Positions 8,940-18,921 are shown, numbered from the stretch's first letter. The stretch is 64,000 nucleotides of DNA from Streptomyces showdoensis (GCF_039535475.1 NZ_BAAAXG010000026.1:2232001-2296000), one strand, 5' to 3'. The notes: generated by a model not told the origin, from the letters alone. Numbers and translations: made by a program.

Positions 8940-9575
8940 ATGAACGAGGACCGGCACACCTGCCCGGGCTGCGGGCGCGACGACCTGGTGCAGGCGGTGC
9001 CCGCCGTGTACCTCGCGGGCCGCAACGCCGTCACCAGCCGCGAGCGTGACGCGGACGGCGACCTGCGCACGGTCACCCGGACCTCCACCACCGCCCTCGC
9101 CGACGCGCTCGCGCCCGTGCCCCCGAAGCCGTCCCGGGGACTGGCCGGCCTCGGGCTGCTCGCCGGGCTCCTGGGCCTCGGCGCCTTCCTGGGACGGAAG
9201 CTCGCCGGGACGGCCGAGGAGGCGGGCTTCCCCGACGGCGGGTACGTCGGGGCACCCGACGACCTCGCCCAGGACACCGGCCCCGACCTGGCCTTCCTGG
9301 GCTGGACCGCCGCCCTCGCGCTGGCCGTCGTCGTCCTCGTGGTCGTCCTGCTGCTGTACCGCGGGGCCGTCCACGCCCGCCGGACCGCGGGCCGCCACCA
9401 GGCCGAGGAACTGTGGTCGCAGGGCTGGTACTGCCACCGCTGCGGCACCGTCCACTTCCTCGACGTACCCGGCGAGGACCGCGCCCCCCTCACCCTCCAG
9501 CGCTTCCGCGAGCGGGTGTGGGAGCGCGGCGGCTACGGCGCCCTCGCCGCCCGGCACCCCGTCTCCGGCCGCTAG
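8940..9575 (+). CDS. Two-pass membrane protein with paired zinc-ribbon cysteines
   Basis: This 211-residue protein is not a family I can name. It starts with a zinc-ribbon half, CPGCGRDDLVQ (Cys9, Cys12). A polar stretch leads to a hydrophobic helix of mostly Gly and Leu near residues 68-86. A second strong membrane helix (about 118-142) is rich in valine and leucine. After it comes CHRCGTVHF with the second CxxC pair. Both cysteine pairs should therefore face the cytoplasm and could jointly bind one zinc ion. The start ATG has GAGGGGGAAG upstream. A hairpin past the stop (TCCGGAAAG at 9582 with CTTTCCGGA at 9621) may terminate it. It stands alone between unrelated genes. Confidence 0.75.
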   Translation: MNEDRHTCPGCGRDDLVQAVPAVYLAGRNAVTSRERDADGDLRTVTRTSTTALADALAPVPPKPSRGLAGLGLLAGLLGLGAFLGRKLAGTAEEAGFPDGGYVGAPDDLAQDTGPDLAFLGWTAALALAVVVLVVVLLLYRGAVHARRTAGRHQAEELWSQGWYCHRCGTVHFLDVPGEDRAPLTLQRFRERVWERGGYGALAARHPVSGR

Positions 9576-9654
9576 GCCGTGTCCGGAAAGTCCCGCCCGG
9601 CTCGCGGGCAGACGGCGCTGCTTTCCGGAGACGACCGAGGCCGCGTGCTTCGGA

Positions 9655-11115
9655 TCAGGCCCCCAGGAACACCGGATTGGTGAACGCGGCCAGCGCCCCC
9701 GGCAGCGGCGGGGCCGTCGCCGGGTGGCGCACCTCCGCGCGGACGTACGTGGCGTAGGCGGCGGTCGTCGTCCACTCGGCGGCGTCCGTGCCCTGCGCCG
9801 TGTGCAGCACGCCCTGGTCCGTGACCAGGCGGAGCGAACCGCCGGGCGGGGCGCCGGTGACGCGCAGCCGGGCGGTGACCGGCTCGTCGGCGGGGACGGC
9901 CAGCCGCTCGCCGATCCCGGCGGAGCGCCCGCGGCCGTCCGTGACGGTGAACTCCAGGGACACCGCCGAGGACTCGGCGACGTAGCTCCGCCCCGCCCGC
10001 AGCCCGTCCAGCACCGCCGCCCGGCTCAGCTCCTCCGCGAGGACCACCGTCTGCGGGGTGCCCACCCGGTCGGGGTCGCGGTGGGCGTCGCTGTTGCCCA
10101 TCGCCGGGGTCCAGCGCCCGCGCGCCAGCGCCGCGTCCCAGCCGGCCAGGGCGACCTCGTCGTCCGGGGTGTAGGGGCCGTTCCACACCTCCACCGCGTC
10201 CGCGTCGCCGAAGCCGAACTTCCAGGCGCAGCCGATGCAGGTGGCCTGCGGGTGCGCGGGGACCACCAGCCCGCCGGCCCGGCGGATCTCGCGGGCGAAG
10301 TGCGCGAAACGGTTCTCCCTCGCTCGGTAGCGCCAGTCGACGAAGGTGCCGGGATCGGTGCCGAGGGCGAGGACGTGCCCGTTGCGCGTGGTGACCTCCT
10401 CGCCGAGCAGGACCAGCAGGTCGTCCCCGGCGAGCCCGGCCCACGCCCCGTGCCCGGCATGGGTGTTGTGCTCGGTCGTGGTCAGGAAGTCGAGCCCCGC
10501 CGCCCGGGCCAGCGCGGCGACCTCGGCCGGGGTGCGGCGCCCGTCCGAGTACACGGTGTGCAGATGGCAGTCGCCCCGGTACCAGGCCCGGCCCCGCCCG
10601 CGGGCCCGCTCCGGCGGATACGCGGCGGGGACCGCCGGGGCGCTCTCGCCCGTCCGCAGGGTCACGGTGACCGTGTACGCGAGGCCCTGCGGGGCCACCG
10701 TGTACGGCGCGAGGACCACGGACCAGGTGCCGGGCCGCAGCGGCCCCGCGACGTAGCCCGGCGTGGCGTCGTCGGCCCGCACGAAGAACTCCTTGCGTGC
10801 CCCGCCGGACCAGCCGCGGAAGCCCCGGCCGCCGAGCGCGGTGCCGCGCTGGTCGAACAGCCCGATGTCGAGGGCGTTGCCCTGGGTGCCGGCGGGCACG
10901 GCCGGCCGGTCGTAGGAGTACGCCACGTGCAGCTCGCGCACCCCGCGCGGCAGCTCCAGCGGCAGGTACACGTAGTCGGGGGAGCCCGGCGGGAGGCTGC
11001 CGCTCACCGTACGGGTGAGGTCACCGCCGTCGGCCCGGGCGAAGCTCACGGTCCCCAAGGTGAGCGCGGTCGCCGCGCCCGTCGCGAGGAGCGCGCGTCT
11101 GGTCGTCTCCGTCAT
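9655..11115 (-). CDS. Exported PHP-domain metallohydrolase, CehA/McbA-like
   Basis: A 486-residue exported protein. The N-terminus TTRRALLATGAATAL with ARA before residue 29 looks like a Tat signal (twin arginine). Residues 30-165 form a beta-rich accessory domain. A PHP phosphoesterase-type domain follows: GDCHLHTVYSDGRRTP with His184 and His186, TTEHN with His216, later VPAHPQA and NSDAHRDPDRVG. These are the multinuclear metal ligands of the PHP fold, and CehA/McbA relatives hydrolyse carbamate or phosphodiester bonds. The Tat route fits a metal cofactor loaded in the cytoplasm. The start at 11115 was chosen because it begins the signal peptide; the frame upstream to 11250 is a shadow. Substrate unknown. 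Confidence 0.85.
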   Translation of the reverse strand: MTETTRRALLATGAATALTLGTVSFARADGGDLTRTVSGSLPPGSPDYVYLPLELPRGVRELHVAYSYDRPAVPAGTQGNALDIGLFDQRGTALGGRGFRGWSGGARKEFFVRADDATPGYVAGPLRPGTWSVVLAPYTVAPQGLAYTVTVTLRTGESAPAVPAAYPPERARGRGRAWYRGDCHLHTVYSDGRRTPAEVAALARAAGLDFLTTTEHNTHAGHGAWAGLAGDDLLVLLGEEVTTRNGHVLALGTDPGTFVDWRYRARENRFAHFAREIRRAGGLVVPAHPQATCIGCAWKFGFGDADAVEVWNGPYTPDDEVALAGWDAALARGRWTPAMGNSDAHRDPDRVGTPQTVVLAEELSRAAVLDGLRAGRSYVAESSAVSLEFTVTDGRGRSAGIGERLAVPADEPVTARLRVTGAPPGGSLRLVTDQGVLHTAQGTDAAEWTTTAAYATYVRAEVRHPATAPPLPGALAAFTNPVFLGA

Positions 11116-11266
11116 GCCCCCGACTGTCCTCCCGTCCCGTGAACGGGGGAACAACGCGAAGTGGTCTCCGCCGGACCCCGGCTCGCGGGCCCCGCTCCCG
11201 CGCCACCCGGCAGGGAAGCGCCGCGCACCCCTCGGAATTCCACCCGGCACCCCCTACCGTGCCGTC

Positions 11267-12101
11267 ATGCGGATCTCGACCACGATCTTCCTGACCGACG
11301 AGACCATCACCCCCGTGCGGCTCGCCCGCGAGCTCGAACAGCGCGGCTTCGCCGGGCTCTACCTGCCCGAGCACACCCACATCCCCGCCGAGCGCACCAC
11401 GCCCTATCCGAACGGCGGCCCGCTGCCGCCCGAGTACACCCGGGTCCTCGATCCCTTCGTCGCGCTCGGCCAGGCCGCGGCCGTCACCGAGCACCTGCTG
11501 CTCGGCACCGGCGTCACCCTGGTCGGCGAGCACGACCCGATCTCCCTCGCCAAGCGCGTCGCCACCCTCGACCACCTCTCCGGCGGGCGCTTCACCCTCG
11601 GCGTGGGCTTCGGCTGGAACCGCGAGGAGGCCGACGACCACGGCGTCACCTGGGCCGCCCGCCGCGAGCACACCCGCGAGGCGATGCACCTGATGCGCGC
11701 CCTGTGGGCCCCCGAACCCACCGCGTACGCCGGCGAGCACTCCGGCCTCTCCGTGCGCGCCTCGCACGCCTGGCCGAAACCCGCGGGCGGCGCCCCCCCG
11801 CACCCTGGTCGGCGGCGCGGCGGGCCCGAAGCTCTTCGCGCACATCGCCGACTACGCCGACGGCTGGATGCCGATCGGCGGCCGCGGCCTCACCCGGACC
11901 CTCCCGGTCCTCCGCGAGGCGTGGGAGCGGGCCGGCCGCGACCCGAAGGCCCTCCAGGTCGTCCCCTTCGCGATCCTCCCCGACCCCGGCAAGCTGGCCC
12001 ACTACGCGGAGCTCGGCTGCGAGGAGGTCGTCGTGCAGCTCCCGCCCGGGGAGGAGGGCGAGGTGCTGCGGGCACTGGACGCGTTCGCCGCGTACCTGTG
12101 A
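11267..12101 (+). pseudogene. LLM-class F420-dependent oxidoreductase, frameshifted at a C7 run
   Basis: From the ATG at 11267 the protein reads as a typical F420-dependent LLM oxidoreductase for about 175 residues (YLPEHTHIPAERTT, LLGTGVTLVGEHDP, GRFTLGVGFGWNREE). At the run of seven C (11793-11799) the frame breaks. Removing one C restores TLVGGAAGPKLFAHIADYAD and the rest of the C-terminus through 12101 in the next frame. The corrected product would be about 277 residues, normal for the family. Either the gene is inactivated or the extra C is a sequencing error; good codon bias on both sides favours a recent event or an error. A TACCGT -10 box six bases before ATG suggests a leaderless transcript. 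It sits just upstream of fbiC, which makes the F420 precursor. Confidence 0.8.
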
Positions 12102-12213
12102 CGCGTCAGGACCCCGTGGTGCAGCGGCGCGAGACGACGGTGACGGCGAGCGGCGCAGGAGCGGCCCGAGCGCCGGCGGATGAGTGCGCATACTCACCTC
12201 GGCCGTGCGCTCG

Positions 12214-12219
12214 TATGCT
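12214..12219 (+). promoter_or_regulatory. Putative -10 box of the fbiC promoter
   Basis: TATGCT ends six bases before the fbiC ATG at 12226, with no ribosome-binding site between, which implies leaderless expression. Confidence 0.5.
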
Positions 12220-12225
12220 CGCTCC

Positions 12226-14817
12226 ATGACGGATCACCAGGCACGACGCCCCGCAGGACCCACCGAGAACGCGATGCGCCGCGCCCTCAGGCGGGCCAGG
12301 GACGGAGTCGCGCTCGACGTCTCCGAGGCCGCGGTGCTGCTGCAGGCGCGCGGGGCGGATCTGGCCGAGCTGGTCGGCTCGGCCGGGCGGGTGCGGGACG
12401 CCGGTCTCGAGGCGGCCGGGCGGGCCGGGGTCGTCACGTACTCGAAGAGCGTGTTCATACCGCTGACCCGGCTGTGCCGCGACAAGTGCCACTACTGCAC
12501 CTTCGCGACCGTCCCCGGCAAGCTGCGCCGGGACGGCCACGGGATGTTCATGACGCCCGACGAGGTGCTGGACATCGCCCGCCGCGGTGCGGCGCTCGGC
12601 TGCAAGGAAGCGCTGATCACGCTCGGGGACAAGCCGGAGGAGCGCTGGCCCGAGGCCCGGGAGTGGCTGGACGCGCACGGCTACGACGACACCATCGCGT
12701 ACGTACGGGCCATGGCGATCCGGATCCTGGAGGAGACCGGGCTGCTGCCGCACCTCAACCCGGGGGTGATGTCCTGGACGGACTTCCAGCGGCTCAAGCC
12801 CGTCGCCCCCAGCATGGGGATGATGCTGGAGACCACGGCCGAGCGGCTGTGGAGCGAGCCGGGCGGCCCGCACCACGGCTCGCCCGACAAGGAGCCCGCC
12901 GTGCGGCTCCGGGTGCTGGAGGACGCCGGGCGGTCCTCCGTCCCCTTCACCTCGGGGCTGCTGCTCGGGATCGGCGAGACGTACGAGGAGCGGGCCGAGT
13001 CGCTGTTCGCGCTGCGCCGGGTCGCCCGCGCCTACCACGGCGTCCAGGAGCTGATCATCCAGAACTTCCGCGCCAAGCCGGACACGGCGATGCGCGGCAT
13101 GCCCGACGCCGAGCTCGACGAGCTGGTCGCCACGGTGGCCGTGGCCCGGCTCATCATGGGCCCGAGCGCCTGCCTCCAGGCGCCGCCGAACCTCGTGGAC
13201 GCCGAGTACGAGCGGCTCCTCGCGGCCGGCGTCGACGACTGGGGCGGGGTGTCCCCGCTCACCATCGACCACGTCAACCCCGAGCGTCCCTGGCCGCAGA
13301 TCGAGGAGCTGGCGGAGCGGTCCCGCGCGGCCGGCTTCGAGCTGCGCGAACGGCTCTGCGTGTACCCCGAGTTCGTGCGGCGCGGCGAGCCCTGGCTGGA
13401 CCCGCGGCTGCTGCCGCACGTGCGGGCGCTGGCCGACCCGGAGACCGGGCTCGCGAACCCGGACGCCCCCGTGCGCGGGCTGCCCTGGCAGGAGCCCGAC
13501 GAGGCGTTCAGCGCCGCGGGCCGCACCGATCTGCACCGCACCATCGACACCGAGGGCCGCACCGGCGACCGCCGCGAGGACTTCGACGAGGTGTACGGGG
13601 ACTGGGAGGCGCTGCGCGAGGCCGCCGCGCCCGGCATGGTCCCGCAGCGGATCGACACCGACGTGCGCGAGGCCCTCGCCGTCGCGGCCGACGACCCGAC
13701 CCGGCTCACCGACGCCCAGGCGCTGGCCCTGCTGCACGCCGACGGGCCCGCCCTCGACGCGCTGACCCGGATCGCCGACGACGTGCGGCGCGCGGCGGTC
13801 GGCGACGACGTCACGTACGTCGTCACGCGGAACATCAACTTCACCAACGTCTGCTACACCGGCTGCCGTTTCTGCGCCTTCGCCCAGCGCCGCACGGACG
13901 CCGACGCGTACACCCTCTCCCTCGACCAGGTCGCCGACCGCGCCCAGCAGGCCTGGGAGGTCGGCGCGGTCGAGGTGTGCATGCAGGGCGGCATCCACCC
14001 GGACCTGCCCGGCACCGCCTACTTCGACATCGCGCGGGCGGTGAAGGAGCGCGTCCCGGGCATGCACGTCCACGCCTTCTCCCCGATGGAGGTCGTCAAC
14101 GGCGCCTCCCGCACCGGGCTCTCGATCCGCGAGTGGCTGACGGCGGCGAAGGAGGCGGGGCTCGACTCGATCCCCGGCACCGCCGCCGAGATCCTCGACG
14201 ACGAGGTCCGCTGGGTGCTCACCAAGGGCAAGCTGCCGACGGCCACCTGGATCGAGGTGGTCACCACCGCGCACGAGCTGGGCATCCGCTCCTCGTCCAC
14301 GATGATGTACGGGCACGTCGACCAGCCGCGGCACTGGCTGGGGCACTTCCGCACGCTGTCCCGCATCCAGCAGGAGACGGGCGGTTTCACGGAGTTCGTG
14401 ACGCTGCCGTTCATCCACACCAACGCGCCGGTCTACCTCGCGGGCATCGCCCGCCCCGGCCCGACGGTCCGCGACAACCGGGCGGTCATCGCGATGGCCC
14501 GGCTGCTGCTGCACCCGCACATCCCCAACATCCAGACCAGCTGGGTGAAGCTGGGCACGGAGGGCGCCGCCGAGATGCTGCGCTCGGGCGCCAACGACCT
14601 CGGCGGCACCCTGATGGAGGAGACCATCTCCCGTATGGCGGGGTCGAGTTACGGCTCGTACCGCTCGATCCGCGATCTGGAGGCCATCGCCGAGAGCGCC
14701 GGCCGCCCGGCGAAGCCGCGGACGACGCTGTACGGCGAGGTGCCCGAGGAGCGGCAGCGGACCGCCCGCGCCTCCGACGGGCACCTGCCGGAGCTGCTGC
14801 CGCTCGTCCAGGAGTAG
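12226..14817 (+). CDS. fbiC: FO synthase FbiC (7,8-didemethyl-8-hydroxy-5-deazariboflavin synthase)
   Basis: At 863 residues it matches the length of fused actinobacterial FbiC. It has two radical-SAM halves, equivalent to archaeal CofG and CofH. The first [4Fe-4S] motif is CRDKCHYC (Cys84, Cys88, Cys91); the second is CYTGCRFC (Cys543, Cys547, Cys550). The enzyme joins tyrosine to 5-amino-6-ribitylamino-uracil to make FO, the chromophore of coenzyme F420. Supporting motifs include [13 protein letters not shown] and FTNVCYTGC. The start at 12226 fits the leaderless -10 box; a frame extending to 12184 is less likely. The upstream gene is a broken F420-type oxidoreductase. LLM enzymes here, including the one at the window start, are potential users of the product. 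Confidence 0.96.
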   Translation: MTDHQARRPAGPTENAMRRALRRARDGVALDVSEAAVLLQARGADLAELVGSAGRVRDAGLEAAGRAGVVTYSKSVFIPLTRLCRDKCHYCTFATVPGKLRRDGHGMFMTPDEVLDIARRGAALGCKEALITLGDKPEERWPEAREWLDAHGYDDTIAYVRAMAIRILEETGLLPHLNPGVMSWTDFQRLKPVAPSMGMMLETTAERLWSEPGGPHHGSPDKEPAVRLRVLEDAGRSSVPFTSGLLLGIGETYEERAESLFALRRVARAYHGVQELIIQNFRAKPDTAMRGMPDAELDELVATVAVARLIMGPSACLQAPPNLVDAEYERLLAAGVDDWGGVSPLTIDHVNPERPWPQIEELAERSRAAGFELRERLCVYPEFVRRGEPWLDPRLLPHVRALADPETGLANPDAPVRGLPWQEPDEAFSAAGRTDLHRTIDTEGRTGDRREDFDEVYGDWEALREAAAPGMVPQRIDTDVREALAVAADDPTRLTDAQALALLHADGPALDALTRIADDVRRAAVGDDVTYVVTRNINFTNVCYTGCRFCAFAQRRTDADAYTLSLDQVADRAQQAWEVGAVEVCMQGGIHPDLPGTAYFDIARAVKERVPGMHVHAFSPMEVVNGASRTGLSIREWLTAAKEAGLDSIPGTAAEILDDEVRWVLTKGKLPTATWIEVVTTAHELGIRSSSTMMYGHVDQPRHWLGHFRTLSRIQQETGGFTEFVTLPFIHTNAPVYLAGIARPGPTVRDNRAVIAMARLLLHPHIPNIQTSWVKLGTEGAAEMLRSGANDLGGTLMEETISRMAGSSYGSYRSIRDLEAIAESAGRPAKPRTTLYGEVPEERQRTARASDGHLPELLPLVQE

Positions 14818-14842
14818 GCCCTGTCCTCCGGACCGGGCCGGA

Positions 14843-15922
14843 TCAGCCCACCAGGAGCTCGCGCTTCAGCTCCTTGAGCTCCCGGTGGTCGACGCCGAGA
14901 CCCTCGCGCAGGTACGCCCGGAAGGAGCCGAACTCCCGGTCCACCTCGTCCAGGCTCGCGTCGAGGTACGCGGGCCGGACGTCGAGCAGCGGCTTGTAGA
15001 CGGCGGCCTGCTGCGGCGGGAGGTGGGACAGGACGGCCTCGTTGGCGGCGGCCCGGTAGGTGTTGCTGGCGAGGTAGTCGGCCATGACCGTCTCCTCGGG
15101 GACGCCGAGGGCGGTGAGGAGGGCCGCGTCGGCCCAGCCGGTGCGGTCCTTCCCCGCGGTGCAGTGGAAGAGGACGCCGCCCTCGCCGAGGGTGTCGAAG
15201 ACGGTGCCGTACGCGGCCTTCGCCGTGTCGCCGCTCACCATGAAGCGGTTGCCGGTGACCATCATGGCCTCGGCCTCGGCGGGGGTCCTGGGCAGGGTGG
15301 TGAAGGTGCCGGTGCCCGCGAGGACGTCGGCGACGCGGTAGCGCGCGCCGGCCGGGACGCGGTCGGGGGCGGTGGTCCGCTCGGACTCCATGCGCAGGTC
15401 GAAGACGGTGCGGATGCCGAGGCGCCCCAGCTTGGCGAGGTCGGCGTCGGTGGCCTTGTCGAGGGCGTCGGAGCGGTAGACCTCGCCCATCTTCACCCAG
15501 TGGCCGTCCCGGGTGCGGTAGCCGCCCGCGTCGCGGAAGTTGACCGCGCCTTGGAGGCGGATCAGCCGGTCGGCGAGGCGCAGCGAGCCGCCCCGCTCGG
15601 GGACCAGGTCGAACCAGCGGCGGTCGGCGGAGGGGAGCCCGGTCACGGTGACGCTGCCGGAGGAGCCGCCCCGGGCGACCGTGCGGCCGTCGGTGCGGAC
15701 GGCGACGGAGCGGGTGCCGGGGGCGTCCCAGCGGACGGTGAAGGTGCCGCCGGGGTTCTCGGTGACGGTCGCGGCGGTGAAGGGGACGGCGGTACGGGAG
15801 TGCTCCGCGCGCCCGTGCTCGGGGCGGGTGTGCGCGGAGGCGGTCGGGGCGCCGAGACCCGCCAGGAGCGCGGCGGCGGCCAGCGCGGCGGCGGAGGTCT
15901 TGACTCGTGTCACAGGGCTCAT
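14843..15922 (-). CDS. Secreted tyrosine-protein phosphatase (PTP-like)
   Basis: A 359-residue exported protein. The Sec signal covers residues 1-30 (VKTSAAALAAAALLAGLGAP, cleavage near ASA-HT). Residues 45-110 form a fibronectin/immunoglobulin-like strand-rich module. The phosphatase domain follows: NFRDAGGYRTRDG near 128-140, RTVFDLRMESER near 171-182, and the catalytic P-loop HCTAGKDRTG at 253-262 with Cys254 and Arg260. This is the standard CxxxxxR active site of bacterial tyrosine or phosphoinositide phosphatases of the LipA/MptpB-like group. It should act outside the membrane. It is convergent with fbiC. Confidence 0.9.
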   Translation of the reverse strand: MSPVTRVKTSAAALAAAALLAGLGAPTASAHTRPEHGRAEHSRTAVPFTAATVTENPGGTFTVRWDAPGTRSVAVRTDGRTVARGGSSGSVTVTGLPSADRRWFDLVPERGGSLRLADRLIRLQGAVNFRDAGGYRTRDGHWVKMGEVYRSDALDKATDADLAKLGRLGIRTVFDLRMESERTTAPDRVPAGARYRVADVLAGTGTFTTLPRTPAEAEAMMVTGNRFMVSGDTAKAAYGTVFDTLGEGGVLFHCTAGKDRTGWADAALLTALGVPEETVMADYLASNTYRAAANEAVLSHLPPQQAAVYKPLLDVRPAYLDASLDEVDREFGSFRAYLREGLGVDHRELKELKRELLVG

Positions 15923-16088
15923 GGCGCGGATGGTTCTGGCCAGGTGCGAACATCCGGTGAACTGCGGTCGAAACGCTACCGAAAATGGACTGTCAGGCGT
16001 CGGATCACAAAACGTTCCGAGCCCCGAACGAGCGCATCCGGTCTATTACAGTGCTGGACCAGATGCTGCCGACCGGGGGAGGCACGAC

Positions 16089-17207
16089 GTGACGACCACA
16101 GCCGCGGCCGTGTGGGGCCGTGCCGAACAGCAGGACTTCCGTGCCCGCGTCCGCGGCTGCCTGCTCGGCGGCGCCGTCGGCGACGCGCTCGGGGCCGGGG
16201 CGGCCGGGCGGACGCTCGCCGCCCTCCGCGAGGCCCACGGCCCCCAGGGCCTCACCGAGCCGGTCCCCGCCCACGGCCGGTACGGCGCCGTCACGGCCGC
16301 CACGCAGATGGCCCTGTTCACCGTGGACGGCCTGATCCGCGCCCAGGTCCGCCGCGACACCGGCGCCTGGCACCCGCCCACCGACGTCCACCGGGCGCAC
16401 CTGCGCTGGGCGGCGACCCAGCGCGACTGGGGCCCCGACGAGCGGCGCGCCGACCTGGGCTGGCTGGCCCGCGAGGAGTGGCTGTACGCCCGCCGGGACC
16501 CGGCGAGGGCCTGCCTGACCGGCTTCGGCGACGAGGTCCTCGGCACCCTGGACAAGCCCAAGAACCCCGGGGCCGCCGACTCCGGCGCCCTGGTCCGCTC
16601 GGCGCCCTTCGGGCTGCTCGTCGGCTGGGAGCCGCAACTGGTCTGCCAGCTCGCGGTCGAGTGCGCGGCGCAGTCCCACGGCGACCCCGCCGGGTACCTG
16701 GCGGCCGGCGCCCTCGCGGTCGTCGTGCACGGTCTGGCCCGCGGCGACAGCGTGGACGGCGCCGTCCGCACCGCGCTGGAGCAGCTCGCCCCGCGTCCCG
16801 GCCACGAGCCGGTGACCGGGGCCCTGGAGGCCGCGCTGGCCGCCGTACGCCAGGGGACGCCGGACGCGGACCGGGTGGCGGGGCTCGGGGCGGCCGAGGA
16901 CCGGGCGGAGGGGCAGCTGGCGGCGGCCGTGTACTGCGCCCTGGTCGGCGAGGACGTCCGGCACGGGCTGCGGCTCGCGGTCAACCACGACGGCCCGTCC
17001 GCCGCGACCGGCGCCCTGACCGGTGCGCTGCTCGGCGCCCTGCACGGGGAGACGGCCCTCCCGCCGGCCTGGCTCGCCGGTCTGGAGGGCCGTGCGACGG
17101 TCCTGGAGCTCGCGGACGACTTCGCGATGGAGATGACCCAGGGCGCCGCCCTGCACGGCCCCGCCGAGTCGGCGCCCGGCTGGCTGGCCCGCTACCCGAG
17201 GGGCTGA
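16089..17207 (+). CDS. ADP-ribosylglycohydrolase-family protein
   Basis: At 372 residues it fits the ADP-ribosyl(glyco)hydrolase fold. RGCLLGGAVGDALGAG near residues 22-38 is the N-terminal signature, and NHDGPSAATGALTGALLGAL near 300 corresponds to the second metal-site helix. Classical members have two Asp residues in that late motif (GDTDT-like); here the equivalent reads NHDGPS, so one ligand may be missing and catalysis cannot be assumed. Family members remove ADP-ribose from proteins or act on related nucleosides. The GTG at 16089 is preceded by GGGGGAGG; the frame continues upstream to 15540 as a shadow. Its end overlaps the convergent symporter gene by 16 bp. Confidence 0.82.
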   Translation: MTTTAAAVWGRAEQQDFRARVRGCLLGGAVGDALGAGAAGRTLAALREAHGPQGLTEPVPAHGRYGAVTAATQMALFTVDGLIRAQVRRDTGAWHPPTDVHRAHLRWAATQRDWGPDERRADLGWLAREEWLYARRDPARACLTGFGDEVLGTLDKPKNPGAADSGALVRSAPFGLLVGWEPQLVCQLAVECAAQSHGDPAGYLAAGALAVVVHGLARGDSVDGAVRTALEQLAPRPGHEPVTGALEAALAAVRQGTPDADRVAGLGAAEDRAEGQLAAAVYCALVGEDVRHGLRLAVNHDGPSAATGALTGALLGALHGETALPPAWLAGLEGRATVLELADDFAMEMTQGAALHGPAESAPGWLARYPRG

Positions 17208-18739
17208 CCGCTCCGCTCGCCCGACGCCTGCCCGGGGACGGCCGCCGCGCCGTCGCCGTGGCCGTCGCCGCCGATCCGGTCGAGGAGCGCGTCGCGCTCG
17301 GGCGTCGCCTCGGGCTTCACGTACCCGAGGAGGACGTACAGCACGAGCGAGGTGGCGAGCGGGGCGACGATCCGGATCTGCAGCTCGACGCCGTCCAGCC
17401 CGTAGGCGGTCAGCCAGAAGGCGAAGAGCCCGGCCGCCCAGGAGACGAGCGCGGCCGTCGGCCCGGAGCGGCGGAAGGTCTTCAGCAGCCCGAGCATGAA
17501 CGGGATCGCGATCGGCCCCATCAGCCCGGCCACCCACGCGATCACGACGGTGATGATGTCCTTGAACGCGGGGGAGTTCACCTGGGTGGCGACCGCCATC
17601 GACAGGCCGAGGAAGGCGACCGTCGTCAGCCGGGCGGCGAGCAGCCCGGCCCGCTGCGTCCAGGACCGGGCGGCCCGGCTGAGGGCGGGGGCGATGTCCC
17701 GGGTGAAGACGGCCGCGATGGCGTTGGCGTCCGAGGAGCACATGGCCATCGTGTGCGAGAAGAAGCCGACCACGACGAGCCCCAGCAGCCCGTGCGGCAG
17801 CAGCTGTTCGGTCATCAGGGCGTACGCGTCGGAGGCGTCCGCCCTCTTCGGCCGCACGAGCAGCGGCGCGCACCACATGGGGAAGAAGAGCACGAGCGGC
17901 CAGACGAACCAGAGCAGGGCGGAGAGCCGCCCCGAGCGGGTGGCCTCGCGGGCGGACGGGGTGGCCATGTAGCGCTGGGCCTGGTTCCACATGCCGCCGC
18001 TGTACTCGAAGGTCTTGATGAAGAGGTACGCGAGGAGGAAGGTCAGCGTGTACGGGCCGGCCGTCGGCGCCGTGTGCCCCTGGAGCTCGGGCCGGTCCCA
18101 CACGGTCCACAGCGCCTCGACGCCGCCCAGCCGGCCGAGGACGGCGACGAGCATGGCCACGCCGGCGAGCAACTGGATGACGAACTGGCCGAGTTCGGTG
18201 AGCGCGTCCGCCCACAGCCCGCCGACCGTGCAGTAGACGCCGGTGACGACCCCGGTGACGAGGATGCCCTGGTTCAGGGAGATCCCGGTGAAGACGGAGA
18301 GCAGGGTGGCGATGGCGGCCCACTTGGCGCCCACGTCCACGATCTTGAGCAGCACGCCGGACCAGGCGAGGGCCTGCTGGGTGGGCAGGTCGTAGCGGGT
18401 CTTCAGGTACTCCAGGGGCGAGGCGACGTGCAGGCGGGAGCGGAGCCGGTTGAGGCGGGGCGCGAAGAGCTGGGCGCCGACGGCGATGCCGAGGGCGATG
18501 GGGAAGGACCAGGTGACGTAGGAGGTGACGCCGTAGGTGTAGGCGATGCCGGCGTAGCCGGTGAACATCACGGCGCTGTATCCGGACATGTGGTGGGAGA
18601 TGCCGGAGAGCCACCAGGGCATCCGGCCGCCGGCGGTGAAGAAGTCGGAGACGTCGGCCACGCGCTTGTGGGACCAGACACCGATGGCGACCATGACGCC
18701 GAAGTAGCCGATGAGCACGGCCCAGTCGAGACTGTCCAT
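17192..18739 (-). CDS. Sodium:solute symporter (SSS family)
   Basis: A 515-residue polytopic membrane protein with about 13 hydrophobic segments typical of the SSS/LeuT-fold transporters. The N-terminus SLDWAVLIGYFGVMVAIGV is followed by the conserved cytoplasmic DFFTAGGRMPWWLSGISHH, a strong SSS marker. FIKTFEYSGGMWNQAQRYMA lies in the middle and the C-terminal tail is hydrophilic. It should couple inward sodium flow to uptake of a sugar, organic acid or osmolyte; the substrate is not clear. The ATG at 18739 has GGAGGGG upstream. The palindrome TGAACGCCGTTCA at 18772 lies in its promoter region and could be an operator. Confidence 0.88.
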   Translation of the reverse strand: MDSLDWAVLIGYFGVMVAIGVWSHKRVADVSDFFTAGGRMPWWLSGISHHMSGYSAVMFTGYAGIAYTYGVTSYVTWSFPIALGIAVGAQLFAPRLNRLRSRLHVASPLEYLKTRYDLPTQQALAWSGVLLKIVDVGAKWAAIATLLSVFTGISLNQGILVTGVVTGVYCTVGGLWADALTELGQFVIQLLAGVAMLVAVLGRLGGVEALWTVWDRPELQGHTAPTAGPYTLTFLLAYLFIKTFEYSGGMWNQAQRYMATPSAREATRSGRLSALLWFVWPLVLFFPMWCAPLLVRPKRADASDAYALMTEQLLPHGLLGLVVVGFFSHTMAMCSSDANAIAAVFTRDIAPALSRAARSWTQRAGLLAARLTTVAFLGLSMAVATQVNSPAFKDIITVVIAWVAGLMGPIAIPFMLGLLKTFRRSGPTAALVSWAAGLFAFWLTAYGLDGVELQIRIVAPLATSLVLYVLLGYVKPEATPERDALLDRIGGDGHGDGAAAVPGQASGERSGQPLG

Positions 18740-18771
18740 TGCGTCCCCTCCAGAGGGTCCGGTCCGCCTTG

Positions 18772-18784
18772 TGAACGCCGTTCA
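18772..18784. promoter_or_regulatory. Palindromic operator candidate upstream of the symporter
   Basis: TGAAC-GCC-GTTCA is a 5+3+5 inverted repeat 33-45 bases upstream of the symporter start. Size and spacing suit a TetR- or GntR-type site; no regulator gene is adjacent. Confidence 0.4.
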
Positions 18785-18833
18785 TCGTGTGGGGAGTCAC
18801 AAGGCAGGGACAAGGCAAAGGAGGGTCAAGGGG

Positions 18834-18856
18834 CAGTAAATTCGTTCGCTTTACTG
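18834..18856 (-). terminator. Hairpin downstream of the SDR gene
   Basis: CAGTAAA (18834-18840) pairs with TTTACTG (18850-18856) across a nine-base loop, with flanking GGG/CCC extending the stem. It lies 65 bases past the SDR stop, on the side expected for its terminator. Confidence 0.45.
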
Positions 18857-18921
18857 ACCCTTGTTCATGGATATGAATTTGTCGGGGTTCGCGAGGCGTC
18901 CCCGAGGGGGTGCGTGAGGGC

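Noticed and set aside
12102..12225. Riboswitch or structured leader before fbiC
   Set aside because: The -10 box lies six bases before the start codon, which leaves no leader for a riboswitch.
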